From an uncultured Acetatifactor sp. (GTDB lineage: Bacteria > Bacillota > Clostridia > Lachnospirales > Lachnospiraceae), in contig CAOOJO010000015.1 of NCBI GenBank assembly GCA_948496895.1, positions 1-16,864 on the forward strand: a DNA stretch of 16,864 nt, written 5' to 3'. The notes under the pieces were generated by a model. The model did no database searches, was not told where the DNA came from, and was given only the letters and a program-made list of their open reading frames with translations. Numbering within the stretch: position 1 is the first letter of the stretch; every line of letters starts with the position of its first letter. Of the stretch, positions 6,215 through 13,281 are shown piece after piece. The translations under genes and the position numbers were made by a program.

Positions 6215-6997
6215 ATGAAACCATCCGCTTCACAGACCTGGCCCCTGGAGGCGCCGGACTGGATCCTGAACGGCCCCGAGTGGCTGAATGACCTGGGCTA
6301 TGACTTTTACAAGAGCTTCGTCTTCGACGACCGTTACCAGATGTACATAAAAGGCCTGGGCAATACCTTGCTATTGACCCTGCTGGCCTTGCTGATCGGC
6401 GTGGCGCTGGGCGTGGTCATCTCCCTGATCCGGGTGTCCTGGGACAAGAACCACACCGAGATGCAGGGGCCGGGGCGGTTTTTCCTGGGCTTCTTCAACG
6501 CACTGGCAAAGGTCTATCTCACCGTCATCCGGGGCACCCCCGCGGTGGTGCAGCTGATGATCATGTACTTCGTCATCTTCGCCTCCAGCCGCAACAAGGT
6601 CATGGTGGCGGCGCTGTCCTTCGGCATCAATTCCGGGGCCTATGTGGCGGAAATCATCCGGGGCGGCATCATGTCCATCGACGGGGGCCAGATGGAGGCA
6701 GGCAGGAGCTTAGGCTTCGGCTATGTGGCCACCATGCGCTACATCATTTTGCCCCAGGCCTTCAAGGCGGTGCTCCCCACGCTGGCCAACGAGTTCATCG
6801 TGCTGCTGAAGGAGACCGCGGTGGCGGGCTATGTGGGCCTCACGGACGTGACCTATGCGGGGAATATCATCGGCGGCAACTGCTATGATTATCTGTTCCC
6901 GCTGCTGATGTCCGCTCTGATTTATCTGATACTGGTAATGTTCTTCACCTTCCTGGTGGGGAAGCTGGAAAGGAGGCTGCGGAGCAGTGAGCGCTGA
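6215..6997 (+). CDS. Amino-acid ABC transporter permease
   Basis: A 260-residue inner-membrane subunit of the HisM/GlnP type. The hydrophobic segment NTLLLTLLALLIGVALGVVISLI (about residues 50-72) opens the membrane domain. It is followed by the family motif YLTVIRGTPAVVQLMIMYF and the EAA loop EAGRSLGFGYVATMRYIILPQAFKAVLPTLANEFI, which docks onto the ATPase. A last membrane segment is near the C-terminus (LFPLLMSALIYLILVMFFTFLVG). The cytosolic N-terminal extension of about 40 residues is slightly longer than usual. AAGGAG lies 8 bases before the ATG. The 3' end overlaps the ATPase gene by 11 bases, indicating coupling. Confidence 0.94.
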   Translation: MKPSASQTWPLEAPDWILNGPEWLNDLGYDFYKSFVFDDRYQMYIKGLGNTLLLTLLALLIGVALGVVISLIRVSWDKNHTEMQGPGRFFLGFFNALAKVYLTVIRGTPAVVQLMIMYFVIFASSRNKVMVAALSFGINSGAYVAEIIRGGIMSIDGGQMEAGRSLGFGYVATMRYIILPQAFKAVLPTLANEFIVLLKETAVAGYVGLTDVTYAGNIIGGNCYDYLFPLLMSALIYLILVMFFTFLVGKLERRLRSSER

Positions 6998-7727
6998 TAT
7001 CATACAGGCAATCAATCTGGAAAAGCATTTCGACGGCGGCGACATCAAGGCCCTGAACGGCGTCAACGCCTCCGTGAAAAAAGGCGAGGTGGTCGTAGTC
7101 ATCGGCCCCTCAGGCTCCGGGAAATCCACCTTCCTGCGCTGCTTGAATCTACTGGAGGTGCCCACGAGCGGGCAGGTGTTGTTCGAGGGCGTGGACATCA
7201 CCGACAAGAAGGCGGACATCAACCTGCATCGGCAGAAGATGGGCATGGTGTTCCAGCACTTTAACCTGTTCCCCCATATGACCATCTTAAAGAATATGAC
7301 ACTGGCCCCCATGAAGCTGCTGCGGAAATCCCAGGCAGAGGCGGAGGAAAAGGCGAAAGCCCTGCTGGAGCGGGTGGGACTGGGAGACCGGGCCAATGCC
7401 TATCCCAGCCAGCTCTCCGGCGGCCAGAAGCAGCGCATCGCCATCGTCCGTGCCCTGTGCATAGATCCGGAGGTCATGCTCTTCGATGAGCCCACCTCCG
7501 CTTTGGATCCGGAGATGGTGGGGGAGGTGCTGGAGGTCATGAAGGAGCTGGCCAGGGAGGGCATGACCATGGTGGTGGTCACCCACGAGATGGGCTTCGC
7601 CAGAGAGATGGCAGACAGAGTCGTCTTCATGGCCGATGGGAAAATCGTGGAGGAGGGCACGCCGGAGAAGATTTTCTCCGCGCCACAGCAGCCCAGGACC
7701 AGGGAGTTCCTGGCGAAGGTGCTGTAA
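6987..7727 (+). CDS. Amino-acid ABC transporter ATP-binding protein (GlnQ type)
   Basis: A 246-residue ATPase that powers the importer. In order: Walker A GPSGSGKST (about residues 40-48), Q-loop MVFQHFNLFPHMTILKN, ABC signature LSGGQKQRIAIVRAL, Walker B VMLFDEPTSALDPE, and H-loop VVTHEMGFAREMADRV. These match the polar-amino-acid-uptake subfamily (GlnQ/HisP). The start codon is GTG at 6987, inside the end of the permease gene, with AAGGAGG (6970-6976) ten bases upstream. Such overlap usually keeps permease and ATPase production matched. A strong terminator follows the stop codon, so this is the last gene of the operon. Confidence 0.95.
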   Translation: MSADIIQAINLEKHFDGGDIKALNGVNASVKKGEVVVVIGPSGSGKSTFLRCLNLLEVPTSGQVLFEGVDITDKKADINLHRQKMGMVFQHFNLFPHMTILKNMTLAPMKLLRKSQAEAEEKAKALLERVGLGDRANAYPSQLSGGQKQRIAIVRALCIDPEVMLFDEPTSALDPEMVGEVLEVMKELAREGMTMVVVTHEMGFAREMADRVVFMADGKIVEEGTPEKIFSAPQQPRTREFLAKVL

Positions 7728-7731
7728 GCGG

Positions 7732-7775
7732 GAGGCCGTACACTATCTGTCTTAGTGCACGGCCTCTGGGTTTTG
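7732..7775 (+). terminator. Terminator of the ABC operon
   Basis: A 12-bp stem with one mismatch (GAGGCCGTACAC paired with GTGCACGGCCTC, 7732-7766) and an 11-base loop is followed by TGGGTTTTG. It starts five bases after the ATPase stop codon. It may also stop minus-strand transcription from the CD3324-family gene, though no T-run follows on that side. Confidence 0.8.
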
Positions 7776-7850
7776 TGTCTCTGAATCTTGCTTTATTGAA
7801 GCTGCTCCTATATGCGCCTAATGAATTTCTTCCTGTTTGCTTTTATTCCT

Positions 7851-8129
7851 TTATTGCATCTCACATCTCATATCCTTTACGATACGCTGAATGCTTTTCT
7901 CCGACAGGAAGTATCTGCCCGCCAGCTCCGCGCATCCCGCGCCCTGCTGCCAGTCCGCATAGATATTCCGGTTCCTGGTCAGCAGCTCCTGTCTGATGGG
8001 GGTATTGCTCCCCCACTGCTTTCTGTTCTCGGCCTTCTTGGGGATATAGATATTCTCCCCGTCCACGTACCGCTGAATGATCTCTATGATTTCCGCCGGC
8101 AGAATCTCTTCTGCTCTCCTATAGCCCAT
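7851..8129 (-). CDS. CD3324-family small HTH regulator
   Basis: A 92-residue protein. The N-terminal half AEEILPAEIIEIIQRYVDGENIYIPKKAENRKQWG matches the CD3324 family, small Clostridia proteins related to Mor-type activators. The C-terminal half (ELAGRYFLSEKSIQRIVKDMR) is a helix-turn-helix. It is presumed to bind DNA, but its target is unknown. AAGGAGG lies five bases before the ATG. The 120-base leader contains a second copy of the octapeptide/hairpin element found upstream of the DUF1062 operon, and the Shine-Dalgarno can be sequestered by CGTGCTCTTTT in that leader. The gene appears monocistronic and lies downstream of the AAA ATPase gene on the same strand. Confidence 0.85.
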   Translation of the reverse strand: MGYRRAEEILPAEIIEIIQRYVDGENIYIPKKAENRKQWGSNTPIRQELLTRNRNIYADWQQGAGCAELAGRYFLSEKSIQRIVKDMRCEMQ

Positions 8130-8296
8130 CGTGCCCTCCTTATTGCGTATTTTCCCACAATCGAATCCTCGCCCGGCGAGTCTTCTCCTGTCATGAAAAG
8201 AGCACGGCTATAGCAAATTTATCTTCTTTATAAAGTTGCGATAGCCTGTGCTACGCAACCGACTTGGGTCTTCCCATAGACGAACACGCCTCCTTT
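8130..8296 (-). promoter_or_regulatory. Leader copy 2: octapeptide ORF with alternative hairpins and masked RBS
   Basis: Leader of the CD3324-family gene. On the minus strand: Shine-Dalgarno AAAGGAGG (8289-8296), an 8-codon ORF (8251-8277), and a hairpin GTTGCGTAGC-ACAG-GCTATCGCAAC (8235-8259, one bulged U) containing the UAG stop. The competing segment TTGCTATAGCC (8206-8216) pairs with the second arm at 10 of 11 positions. Directly next to it, CGTGCTCTTTT (8196-8206) can pair over 11 positions, three of them G-U, with the main Shine-Dalgarno AAGGAGGGCACG (8130-8141). The leader arm TTGCGTA is also complementary to TACGCAA (8143-8149) beside that site. Compared with copy 1, the outer pair of the hairpin changes from U-A to G-C, a compensatory change. 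Confidence 0.65.
8251..8277 (-). CDS. Putative leader peptide MGRPKSVA
   Basis: An 8-codon ORF ending in TAG, preceded by AAAGGAGG with an 11-base spacer. Its length, its P-K at positions 4-5, its A-stop ending and its following hairpin match the leader at 2440-2466. Reading through the TAG would continue only 19 codons to TGA, so readthrough into the regulator gene is not indicated. Confidence 0.5.
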   Translation of the reverse strand: MGRPKSVA

Positions 8297-8318
8297 CCTA
8301 AATAAAGCTCAATAGTCC

Positions 8319-9941
8319 TTATACAACAGCCTCTATCAAAGTCTTACCGCCAACTACAATCTCACGGACTCCAATCTGCTTCTTTTTGTTGAAGTTGAAG
8401 CTGACCAGGTAGCCCTTGTCCTTGTGATAGGCGTCCAGATAGTCTACAAGCTGCTCTTCACCGCGTCTATTGTATTTCTCGCCATGCCATATCTTCAACT
8501 CTATCACATACTGTTCCCCGCGATAGTCCACGATGATATCTGTCCTCTTGAGCTCCCTTGTCCTTGACTCTACATAATAATTCCCTGTCCCATTGATAAT
8601 CGGCCTCAGATAGAGCAGGAAATACTTCCTTCCCTCCTCTTCCACAAAGGTTTCTCCCCTGTCGCCATACAAATCATTGAACTGTATAGCGAATCTCTCC
8701 AGAACCCGGCGCATATCCAAATAGCCACCCACGATGAACTGATTCCTGTCCTGTAGAGAAGCCTTGTAGATATCCAGGCTCTGCATCTCGGCCAGAGAGA
8801 GATAGTAATTGTAAAGTCGGGTCTCAAAGATACGGTTCGCGATAACTACGGTTCCGTCTTTGTTTCGGATAAATCCAAACATAGAAGCCGCATCCACCGA
8901 CGGGTCGTCCGCATTATAGACGATGCTCCTTCCGGTAAAGAGCAATGCCCGCAGCATCGCGTTCAGGGCCGGGTATCCTGTCAGCTTCCCGATCAGCGAT
9001 TCGAACAAGGCGCTTTTCTCCGACAGAATCACCCTCACCGCCCTTTGGAAGCCATCCTCCGTCCAGGCCTCTTTCTGCACACGATTTTTCCGTGTTTCGC
9101 AGCCATCTGTTCTGCCGTAGATTTCCTCGTCCATCAGCTTGCATAATCTGGACACGAGGAATGGATATCCTGAAGTATAATCATGAATCAGGTGAGCCAT
9201 CTTCCCTATATCCATGCCGATTCCGTAATCAGTATCATACTCCTCCAGCATCCCGGCAATATCTTCAGGGGAAAAGCTCATATCAATCTTAAAGTCTGCC
9301 GCGATATTCCACGGACTATTTACCTTATGTTCCTCCTCAGGCCGAAGCTTCCTCCTCAGATTCTTTACATCGCACACCCCGGCCAATATCACCGAGCGGA
9401 AAGTGGGCTGCAGCGAACGCCGGATATAGTACGCCCGCAGCTGCGCCAGGAAATCCAAAAACACCTGATTGTCCGTCGCGCTGTCCACCTCGTCAATCAT
9501 CAGCACCACAGGTCGGTCAGAGACAGCGCAGATATCGCTCAGCTCCTCGAACAGCTCCATCAGCCCGAACCCGCCTCTTCCGCCCTCAAAACATTCCCGC
9601 AGACGGGACAGGGCTGCCCGGAACGCTTCGCTCCCTTCTTCCCTATCCCGTCTCAGGGCGCGCAGAAAGGATCTTGCGAAAGCCGCCGCAAAGGCGCTGC
9701 CGCTGCGGAATTTTTCCGCGTCAAATGTCTGGAAATCCAGCAGGACCACACGATACCCGTCCTGCAGATAGCGCTCCAGAGCCATCAGGACAGTGGTCTT
9801 CCCATACTGTCTTGCCCTGTTGACAGAAAAATACTTCCCTGCGCCCACCAGCTCCCTGATTTCCCGTAGCCTCTCATCGAGCCTGACCATATAGTGTTCT
9901 TCCGGGATACATGCTCCTGTCACATTGAACGCTTTCGCCAT
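8319..9941 (-). CDS. AAA-family ATPase with C-terminal PD-(D/E)XK-like domain
   Basis: A 540-residue protein of the AAA-like/AAA_35 type found in multiple copies in many gut anaerobes. The P-loop NRARQYGKTT (residues 41-50) has Arg where the first Walker Gly is expected, as is usual in this family. Walker B is VVLMIDEVD (D150, E151), and the helical-domain signature SGYPFLVSRL is near 257-266. The last 100 residues contain RTDIIVDYRGEQYVIELKIW (near 470), which fits the D...ExK core of PD-(D/E)XK nucleases. The start at 9941 is chosen over ATG 9971 because AAGGAG lies 8 bases upstream. The family's role is unknown; defence or mobile-element functions are often suggested. It is more AT-rich than the ABC operon, hinting at acquisition. 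Confidence 0.85.
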   Translation of the reverse strand: MAKAFNVTGACIPEEHYMVRLDERLREIRELVGAGKYFSVNRARQYGKTTVLMALERYLQDGYRVVLLDFQTFDAEKFRSGSAFAAAFARSFLRALRRDREEGSEAFRAALSRLRECFEGGRGGFGLMELFEELSDICAVSDRPVVLMIDEVDSATDNQVFLDFLAQLRAYYIRRSLQPTFRSVILAGVCDVKNLRRKLRPEEEHKVNSPWNIAADFKIDMSFSPEDIAGMLEEYDTDYGIGMDIGKMAHLIHDYTSGYPFLVSRLCKLMDEEIYGRTDGCETRKNRVQKEAWTEDGFQRAVRVILSEKSALFESLIGKLTGYPALNAMLRALLFTGRSIVYNADDPSVDAASMFGFIRNKDGTVVIANRIFETRLYNYYLSLAEMQSLDIYKASLQDRNQFIVGGYLDMRRVLERFAIQFNDLYGDRGETFVEEEGRKYFLLYLRPIINGTGNYYVESRTRELKRTDIIVDYRGEQYVIELKIWHGEKYNRRGEEQLVDYLDAYHKDKGYLVSFNFNKKKQIGVREIVVGGKTLIEAVV

Positions 9942-10040
9942 CCCTTCCGCTCCTTCCCGTCTGCCTGTCATCCCGGGCCTCTCCGCCCTGGTTCTCGGAA
10001 GTCAGTTTCCCCTAACCTTTTATTCTTTGAAACTGTCGGA

Positions 10041-10116
10041 AAATAACTGCCACAATCTCTTTAGGCCAAAGCCTGAAAATACAAGGAAAACAGCCATAAA
10101 CCCGTGGCAGTTATTT
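10041..10116. repeat. Perfect 13-bp inverted repeat between xylB and the AAA ATPase gene
   Basis: AAATAACTGCCAC (10041-10053) and GTGGCAGTTATTT (10104-10116) are exact reverse complements 50 bases apart. A small AGGC-CAAA-GCCT hairpin lies between them. The 76-base element fills the 3' flank of xylB and the 5' flank of the ATPase gene. It could be a tiny inverted-repeat element, an operator pair or a processing structure. Confidence 0.7.
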
Positions 10117-10142
10117 GTAGACAATTCCTTACGAAACTCTGC

Positions 10143-11603
10143 CTAGCGGAACAGGGGCTTACAGGCCGGGTAAATCCTCTTAAACTGCTGGTAGCGCTCC
10201 TCGTATTTTGCCACAAGCGTACCTTCCGGCTCCACGGTCTCCACCACTTTGACTACTTTTTCCGCGATTTCCTCTACATTGGCATACTCCCCGCAGGCCA
10301 CCGCCGCCAGCATGGCGCCGCCCATGGAGGGGCCCTCCTCGCTCTCCGGCACCTCTACCCGCAGGTTCAGCACATTGGCCACGATCTTCTTCCACAGGGG
10401 GCTCTTCGCGCCGCCGCCGCAGATCTTCGTGCTGGTGAGCTCGATTCCCAGGGACTTTGCCACCTCCAGGGAATCCCGCAGGGCGAAGGCCACGCCCTCC
10501 AGCACCGCCTGGGTCATGTCCGCCCTGGTGGTGTCCATGCTCATGCCGAGGAAGACAGCCCTGGCTTCCGGGTCGTTGTGGGGTGAACGCTCTCCCATGA
10601 GATAGGGCAGGAAGAACACATGGTTCTCCCCCAGCTTCTCGATGGGCTGCTGCTCGGCGGCGTAATCCTTTGTACCGACGATCTCGTCCATCCACCATTT
10701 GTTGCAGCTGGCCGCGCTGAGCATGCAGCCCATGAGATGGTAGCTGCCGTCCGCGTGGGCGAAGGAGTGCAGGGCATTGTACCTGTCCACCCCGAACTGC
10801 TTCGAGGAGATGAAGATGGTGCCGCTGGTGCCCAGGGAGATGTTGCACATATTGTCGCCTACGGTGCCGGTGCCTACCGCCGCCGCCGCGTTGTCCCCGG
10901 CCCCTGCCGCCACCTTCACGGACTGGCTGATGCCAAGCCGGGCCGCCACTTCCGGCAGCACCGTGCCCACGGCCTCATAGCTCTCATAGCATTTCGCAAG
11001 CTGAGAGACCCGGATGCCGCAGATATCGCACATCTCTTCCGACCATCTGCGGTTCTTCACGTCGAACAGCAGCATGCCGGACGCGTCCGACACATCCGTG
11101 CAGTGCACGCCCGTGAGCTTGTAGGCGATGTAGTCCTTGGGCAGCATGATCTTGGCGATCCGGGCGAAGTTCTCCGGCTCCTTGTTCTTCACCCAGAGGA
11201 GCTTAGGGGCGGTAAAACCCGCGAAGGCGATGTTGGCGGTGTACGCCGAAAGCTTTTCCTTGCCGATGACATTGTTCAGGTACTCCGTCTCCTCCCCGGT
11301 GCGGCCATCGTTCCAGAGGATGGCGGGGCGGATTACATTTCCGTCTTCATCCAGTATCACAAGGCCGTGCATCTGGCCGCCGAAGCTGATGCCGGCCACC
11401 TGGGACTTGTCCACGTCCTGAATCAATTCTTCGATTCCCAGGATGGTCTGTTCGTACCAGTCCTGGGGCTTCTGCTCCGACCAGCCGGGATGGGGGAAAT
11501 ACAGGGGGTATTCCCTGGAGACGATGTTCACGATTTTCCCCTCGCTGTCCATGAGCAGCAGCTTCACGGCTGATGTTCCTAAGTCTATTCCTATATAAAA
11601 CAC
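10143..11603 (-). CDS. xylB: Xylulokinase-like FGGY carbohydrate kinase
   Basis: A 486-residue FGGY-family kinase that would phosphorylate D-xylulose, or a related ketose, with ATP. The N-terminal FYIGIDLGTSAVKLLLMDSEGK is the first ATP-binding motif. GGQMHGLVILD (about residues 75-85) is the xylulokinase-specific substrate motif. The catalytic Asp is D237 in AAGAGDNAAAAVGTG, and LGTSGTIFIS and CGGGAKSPLWKKI complete the phosphate and adenine sites. Length is normal. The start is GTG at 11603, with AGGAGGG six bases upstream and a family-typical N-terminus. An upstream in-frame ATG at 11774 has no ribosome binding site and would add 57 unrelated residues. DUF4867 is the preceding gene on the same strand, 300 bases away. 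No xylose isomerase is present in the window. Confidence 0.9.
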   Translation of the reverse strand: MFYIGIDLGTSAVKLLLMDSEGKIVNIVSREYPLYFPHPGWSEQKPQDWYEQTILGIEELIQDVDKSQVAGISFGGQMHGLVILDEDGNVIRPAILWNDGRTGEETEYLNNVIGKEKLSAYTANIAFAGFTAPKLLWVKNKEPENFARIAKIMLPKDYIAYKLTGVHCTDVSDASGMLLFDVKNRRWSEEMCDICGIRVSQLAKCYESYEAVGTVLPEVAARLGISQSVKVAAGAGDNAAAAVGTGTVGDNMCNISLGTSGTIFISSKQFGVDRYNALHSFAHADGSYHLMGCMLSAASCNKWWMDEIVGTKDYAAEQQPIEKLGENHVFFLPYLMGERSPHNDPEARAVFLGMSMDTTRADMTQAVLEGVAFALRDSLEVAKSLGIELTSTKICGGGAKSPLWKKIVANVLNLRVEVPESEEGPSMGGAMLAAVACGEYANVEEIAEKVVKVVETVEPEGTLVAKYEERYQQFKRIYPACKPLFR

Positions 11604-11903
11604 GTAAATCCCTCCTGCCTGTCTCTTCAATATACGCACTATACACACTGCTTCTTCCCACGCTTCCAGGATATGCCGAAAACCTCTATCCTTATGTGGC
11701 TTAAAGGCCGCCAGCCATGTATGTCCACCAGATTCGTATAATGCATAACGCTGAATACTGCCTAATGTAATCATGCGATTGAACCAGTCAGCGTTATGCA
11801 GTCTGGTTTCACGGCAAGTACAATCGTTAAGCAGTATAAATTCCGGCGGTCTTAAGCATAGAAGTTCAGCGTGCTATGCTGTTTTAGAACTTCTTTGCAC
11901 ACT
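11604..11903 (-). other. 300-base intergenic region rich in inverted repeats
   Basis: Between DUF4867 and xylB no convincing gene is present, although one frame is open for 57 codons into xylB. The stretch holds a perfect 13-bp inverted repeat (11742-11754 and 11788-11800). Three shorter pairs interlock with it: ATACTGC/GCAGTAT, CGATTG/CAATCG and AACCAG/CTGGTT. Two overlapping pairs lie next to the DUF4867 stop (AGCATAG/CTATGCT and AGAAGTTC/GAACTTCT). It may be a structured leader of xylB or the remnant of a small element. Confidence 0.55.
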
Positions 11904-11904
11904 T
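11884..11904 (-). repeat. 21-base direct repeat, copy A, at the 3' end of the DUF4867 gene
   Basis: This 21-base stretch ends at the first base of the DUF4867 stop complement and differs at only two positions from 12657-12677, which ends in the Uma2 stop codon. Its core AGAA(C/G)TTCT is palindromic around the variable base. Both copies have the same orientation relative to the upstream gene. Confidence 0.65.
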
Positions 11905-12563
11905 CAGTCTTCCGTAAGGCACAAGTTCCTGCCCTTAAGCCCCAGGAAGCTCCCCTCGTCCAGATTCCCTTCCGCATGGCCTATCAGCCATTTGTTCACG
12001 GCGGTGAGCATGGCGTCCTCGTCGGAAAGGCCAGCGCCGGACTGGGCTTCCTCCACCTTTTTATGCCCTTTCTTCAGGGGATAGTTCGTCCCTTTGGGCA
12101 GCACGATGGCCACCTGGAAGCCGCTCTCCTCATCTACATGGCAGGGCGCGTAGTGCAGGGAGGTGGCATATACCTCCACCGCTGTCCCGGCGGGCACCAG
12201 GAACGCCTCCACCTTGGACGTGTCGTATGTATGGTCGGCCTCCACGTCCGCCAGCAGCCCCAGCATCAGCACCGCGTCCGTTGCCGCCACGTTGATCTCG
12301 GAATCCCTGTGGTACTCCAGGGCGTTGAGCTTGGTATTGTGGCCATTGCAGTAGCCAATCTGGATGGGCATCTCCCCATAGGCCACCCTGGACAGCTCCT
12401 CCATCACGGGCAGGGCCTCCAGCGCCTCCACGGAGGGTTCGTATGCCACGTCCGCCGGAACCGGGGTCTTTTTCAGCTCCTCCACCAAATCGGTGAAGTC
12501 TATATTGTCTACCACTCTGCCGTATCTCTTGAATGCCTCGTCCGTCACCTTTAAAATCTTCAT
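11904..12563 (-). CDS. DUF4867 family cupin-like protein
   Basis: A 219-residue protein recognised as DUF4867 by MKILKVTDEAFKRYGRVV at its start and by its central core. The stretch from IQIGYCNGHNTKLNALEYHRDSEIN to FLVPAGTAVEVYATSLHYAPC has the spacing of a cupin. H85, E89 and H137 are plausible metal ligands, similar to sugar-isomerase cupins. This makes a sugar isomerase or epimerase role possible, but that is inference. It sits upstream of xylB on the same strand, which suggests a shared pentose or ketose pathway. The ribosome binding site is poor (AGAAGG directly before the ATG, AGGTG 11 bases away). No signal peptide or membrane segment is present. Confidence 0.8.
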   Translation of the reverse strand: MKILKVTDEAFKRYGRVVDNIDFTDLVEELKKTPVPADVAYEPSVEALEALPVMEELSRVAYGEMPIQIGYCNGHNTKLNALEYHRDSEINVAATDAVLMLGLLADVEADHTYDTSKVEAFLVPAGTAVEVYATSLHYAPCHVDEESGFQVAIVLPKGTNYPLKKGHKKVEEAQSGAGLSDEDAMLTAVNKWLIGHAEGNLDEGSFLGLKGRNLCLTED

Positions 12564-12656
12564 CCTTCTCTTCGCACCTCCGACTATTATTTATGTATCA
12601 AAAATACTGCCTTGATTCTCTGCCCAAAGGGCCGCCTAATGCCCCCTCCTGGCCGC

Positions 12657-12677
12657 TTAGAAGTTCTTTACACACTT
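12657..12677 (-). repeat. 21-base direct repeat, copy B, at the 3' end of the Uma2-family gene
   Basis: Nineteen of 21 bases are identical to 11884-11904. The two copies bracket a segment of about 770 bases holding the whole DUF4867 gene and its upstream spacer. Confidence 0.65.
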
Positions 12678-13188
12678 ATAGCTCAATCTCATCAAAAAGC
12701 TCGTCAAAGGAAATCTCCACATTGGGGAAATGCACCAGCTTCAGCTCCCCCTTGTTCGCTTCCGTTATGACTTTCCACAGATAATATTTCGGCACCTGCT
12801 CTTCATAGTCCAGCTCATAAATCTCCACCCGCTTCTCCCGCCAGTCCACGATCCAATACTCCTCAATCTCCTGTTGGCGGTACAGCTCCATCTTCTCGCC
12901 CCGGTCATAGCTTTCCGTAGACGGGCTCAAGACCTCCATCACGAACCGCGGAATGCCCACGAAGTTGCTGCCCCGCCTCCGCCTCGTCTGGCAATTTATG
13001 GAGGCATCCGGTATGACCGTCTTCTCGCTGCCGTCTTCCATATGCCATTTATACTGTACATTATCCGAGTAGACAAAGCAGGTGCTGTTCTTCAGCTGGC
13101 TCCTGATTGCTGCCACGAAATTAACGATGACAGCCGAATGCGCAGGGGCAGCCCCGGCCATATCCGTTATCTGCAGATTCAAATCCAT
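12676..13188 (-). CDS. Uma2 family protein (PD-(D/E)XK fold, DUF820)
   Basis: A 170-residue putative endonuclease-fold protein. TVIPDASINC supplies the conserved PD. PRFVMEVLSPSTESYDRGEKMELYRQQEIEEYWIVDWREKRVEIYEL is the hallmark of Uma2/DUF820, with E and downstream K/D forming the active-site pattern. The usual N-terminal region of the family, with YELIDG, is shortened here: the protein begins near the segment AHSAVIVNFVAAIRSQL. The ATG is preceded by AGGAGGG with a 7-base spacer, so the short form is probably the genuine start. Uma2 proteins are often multicopy; their biological role is not settled. It lies 93 bases downstream of the SGNH hydrolase gene on the same strand and may be cotranscribed with it. 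Confidence 0.85.
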   Translation of the reverse strand: MDLNLQITDMAGAAPAHSAVIVNFVAAIRSQLKNSTCFVYSDNVQYKWHMEDGSEKTVIPDASINCQTRRRRGSNFVGIPRFVMEVLSPSTESYDRGEKMELYRQQEIEEYWIVDWREKRVEIYELDYEEQVPKYYLWKVITEANKGELKLVHFPNVEISFDELFDEIEL

Positions 13189-13281
13189 CGCTATGCCCTC
13201 CTGACCTGGCTCTTTTTACCACAGAATCCTACTGTCCTTTTCCAGATATCTCCCGCTGCCAATCAGTCCGCCCTGCCTCTC

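Noticed and set aside
9183..9869. A 228-codon plus-strand ORF inside the AAA ATPase gene
   Set aside because: It is antisense to well-supported Walker-motif coding sequence, with no initiation signal or domain of its own.
11604..11774. N-terminal extension of the xylulokinase (57 extra codons)
   Set aside because: The upstream ATG has no ribosome binding site, and the extension is unrelated to FGGY kinases. The GTG at 11603 has AGGAGGG at ideal spacing and gives the standard N-terminus. The open frame overlaps the inverted-repeat region.
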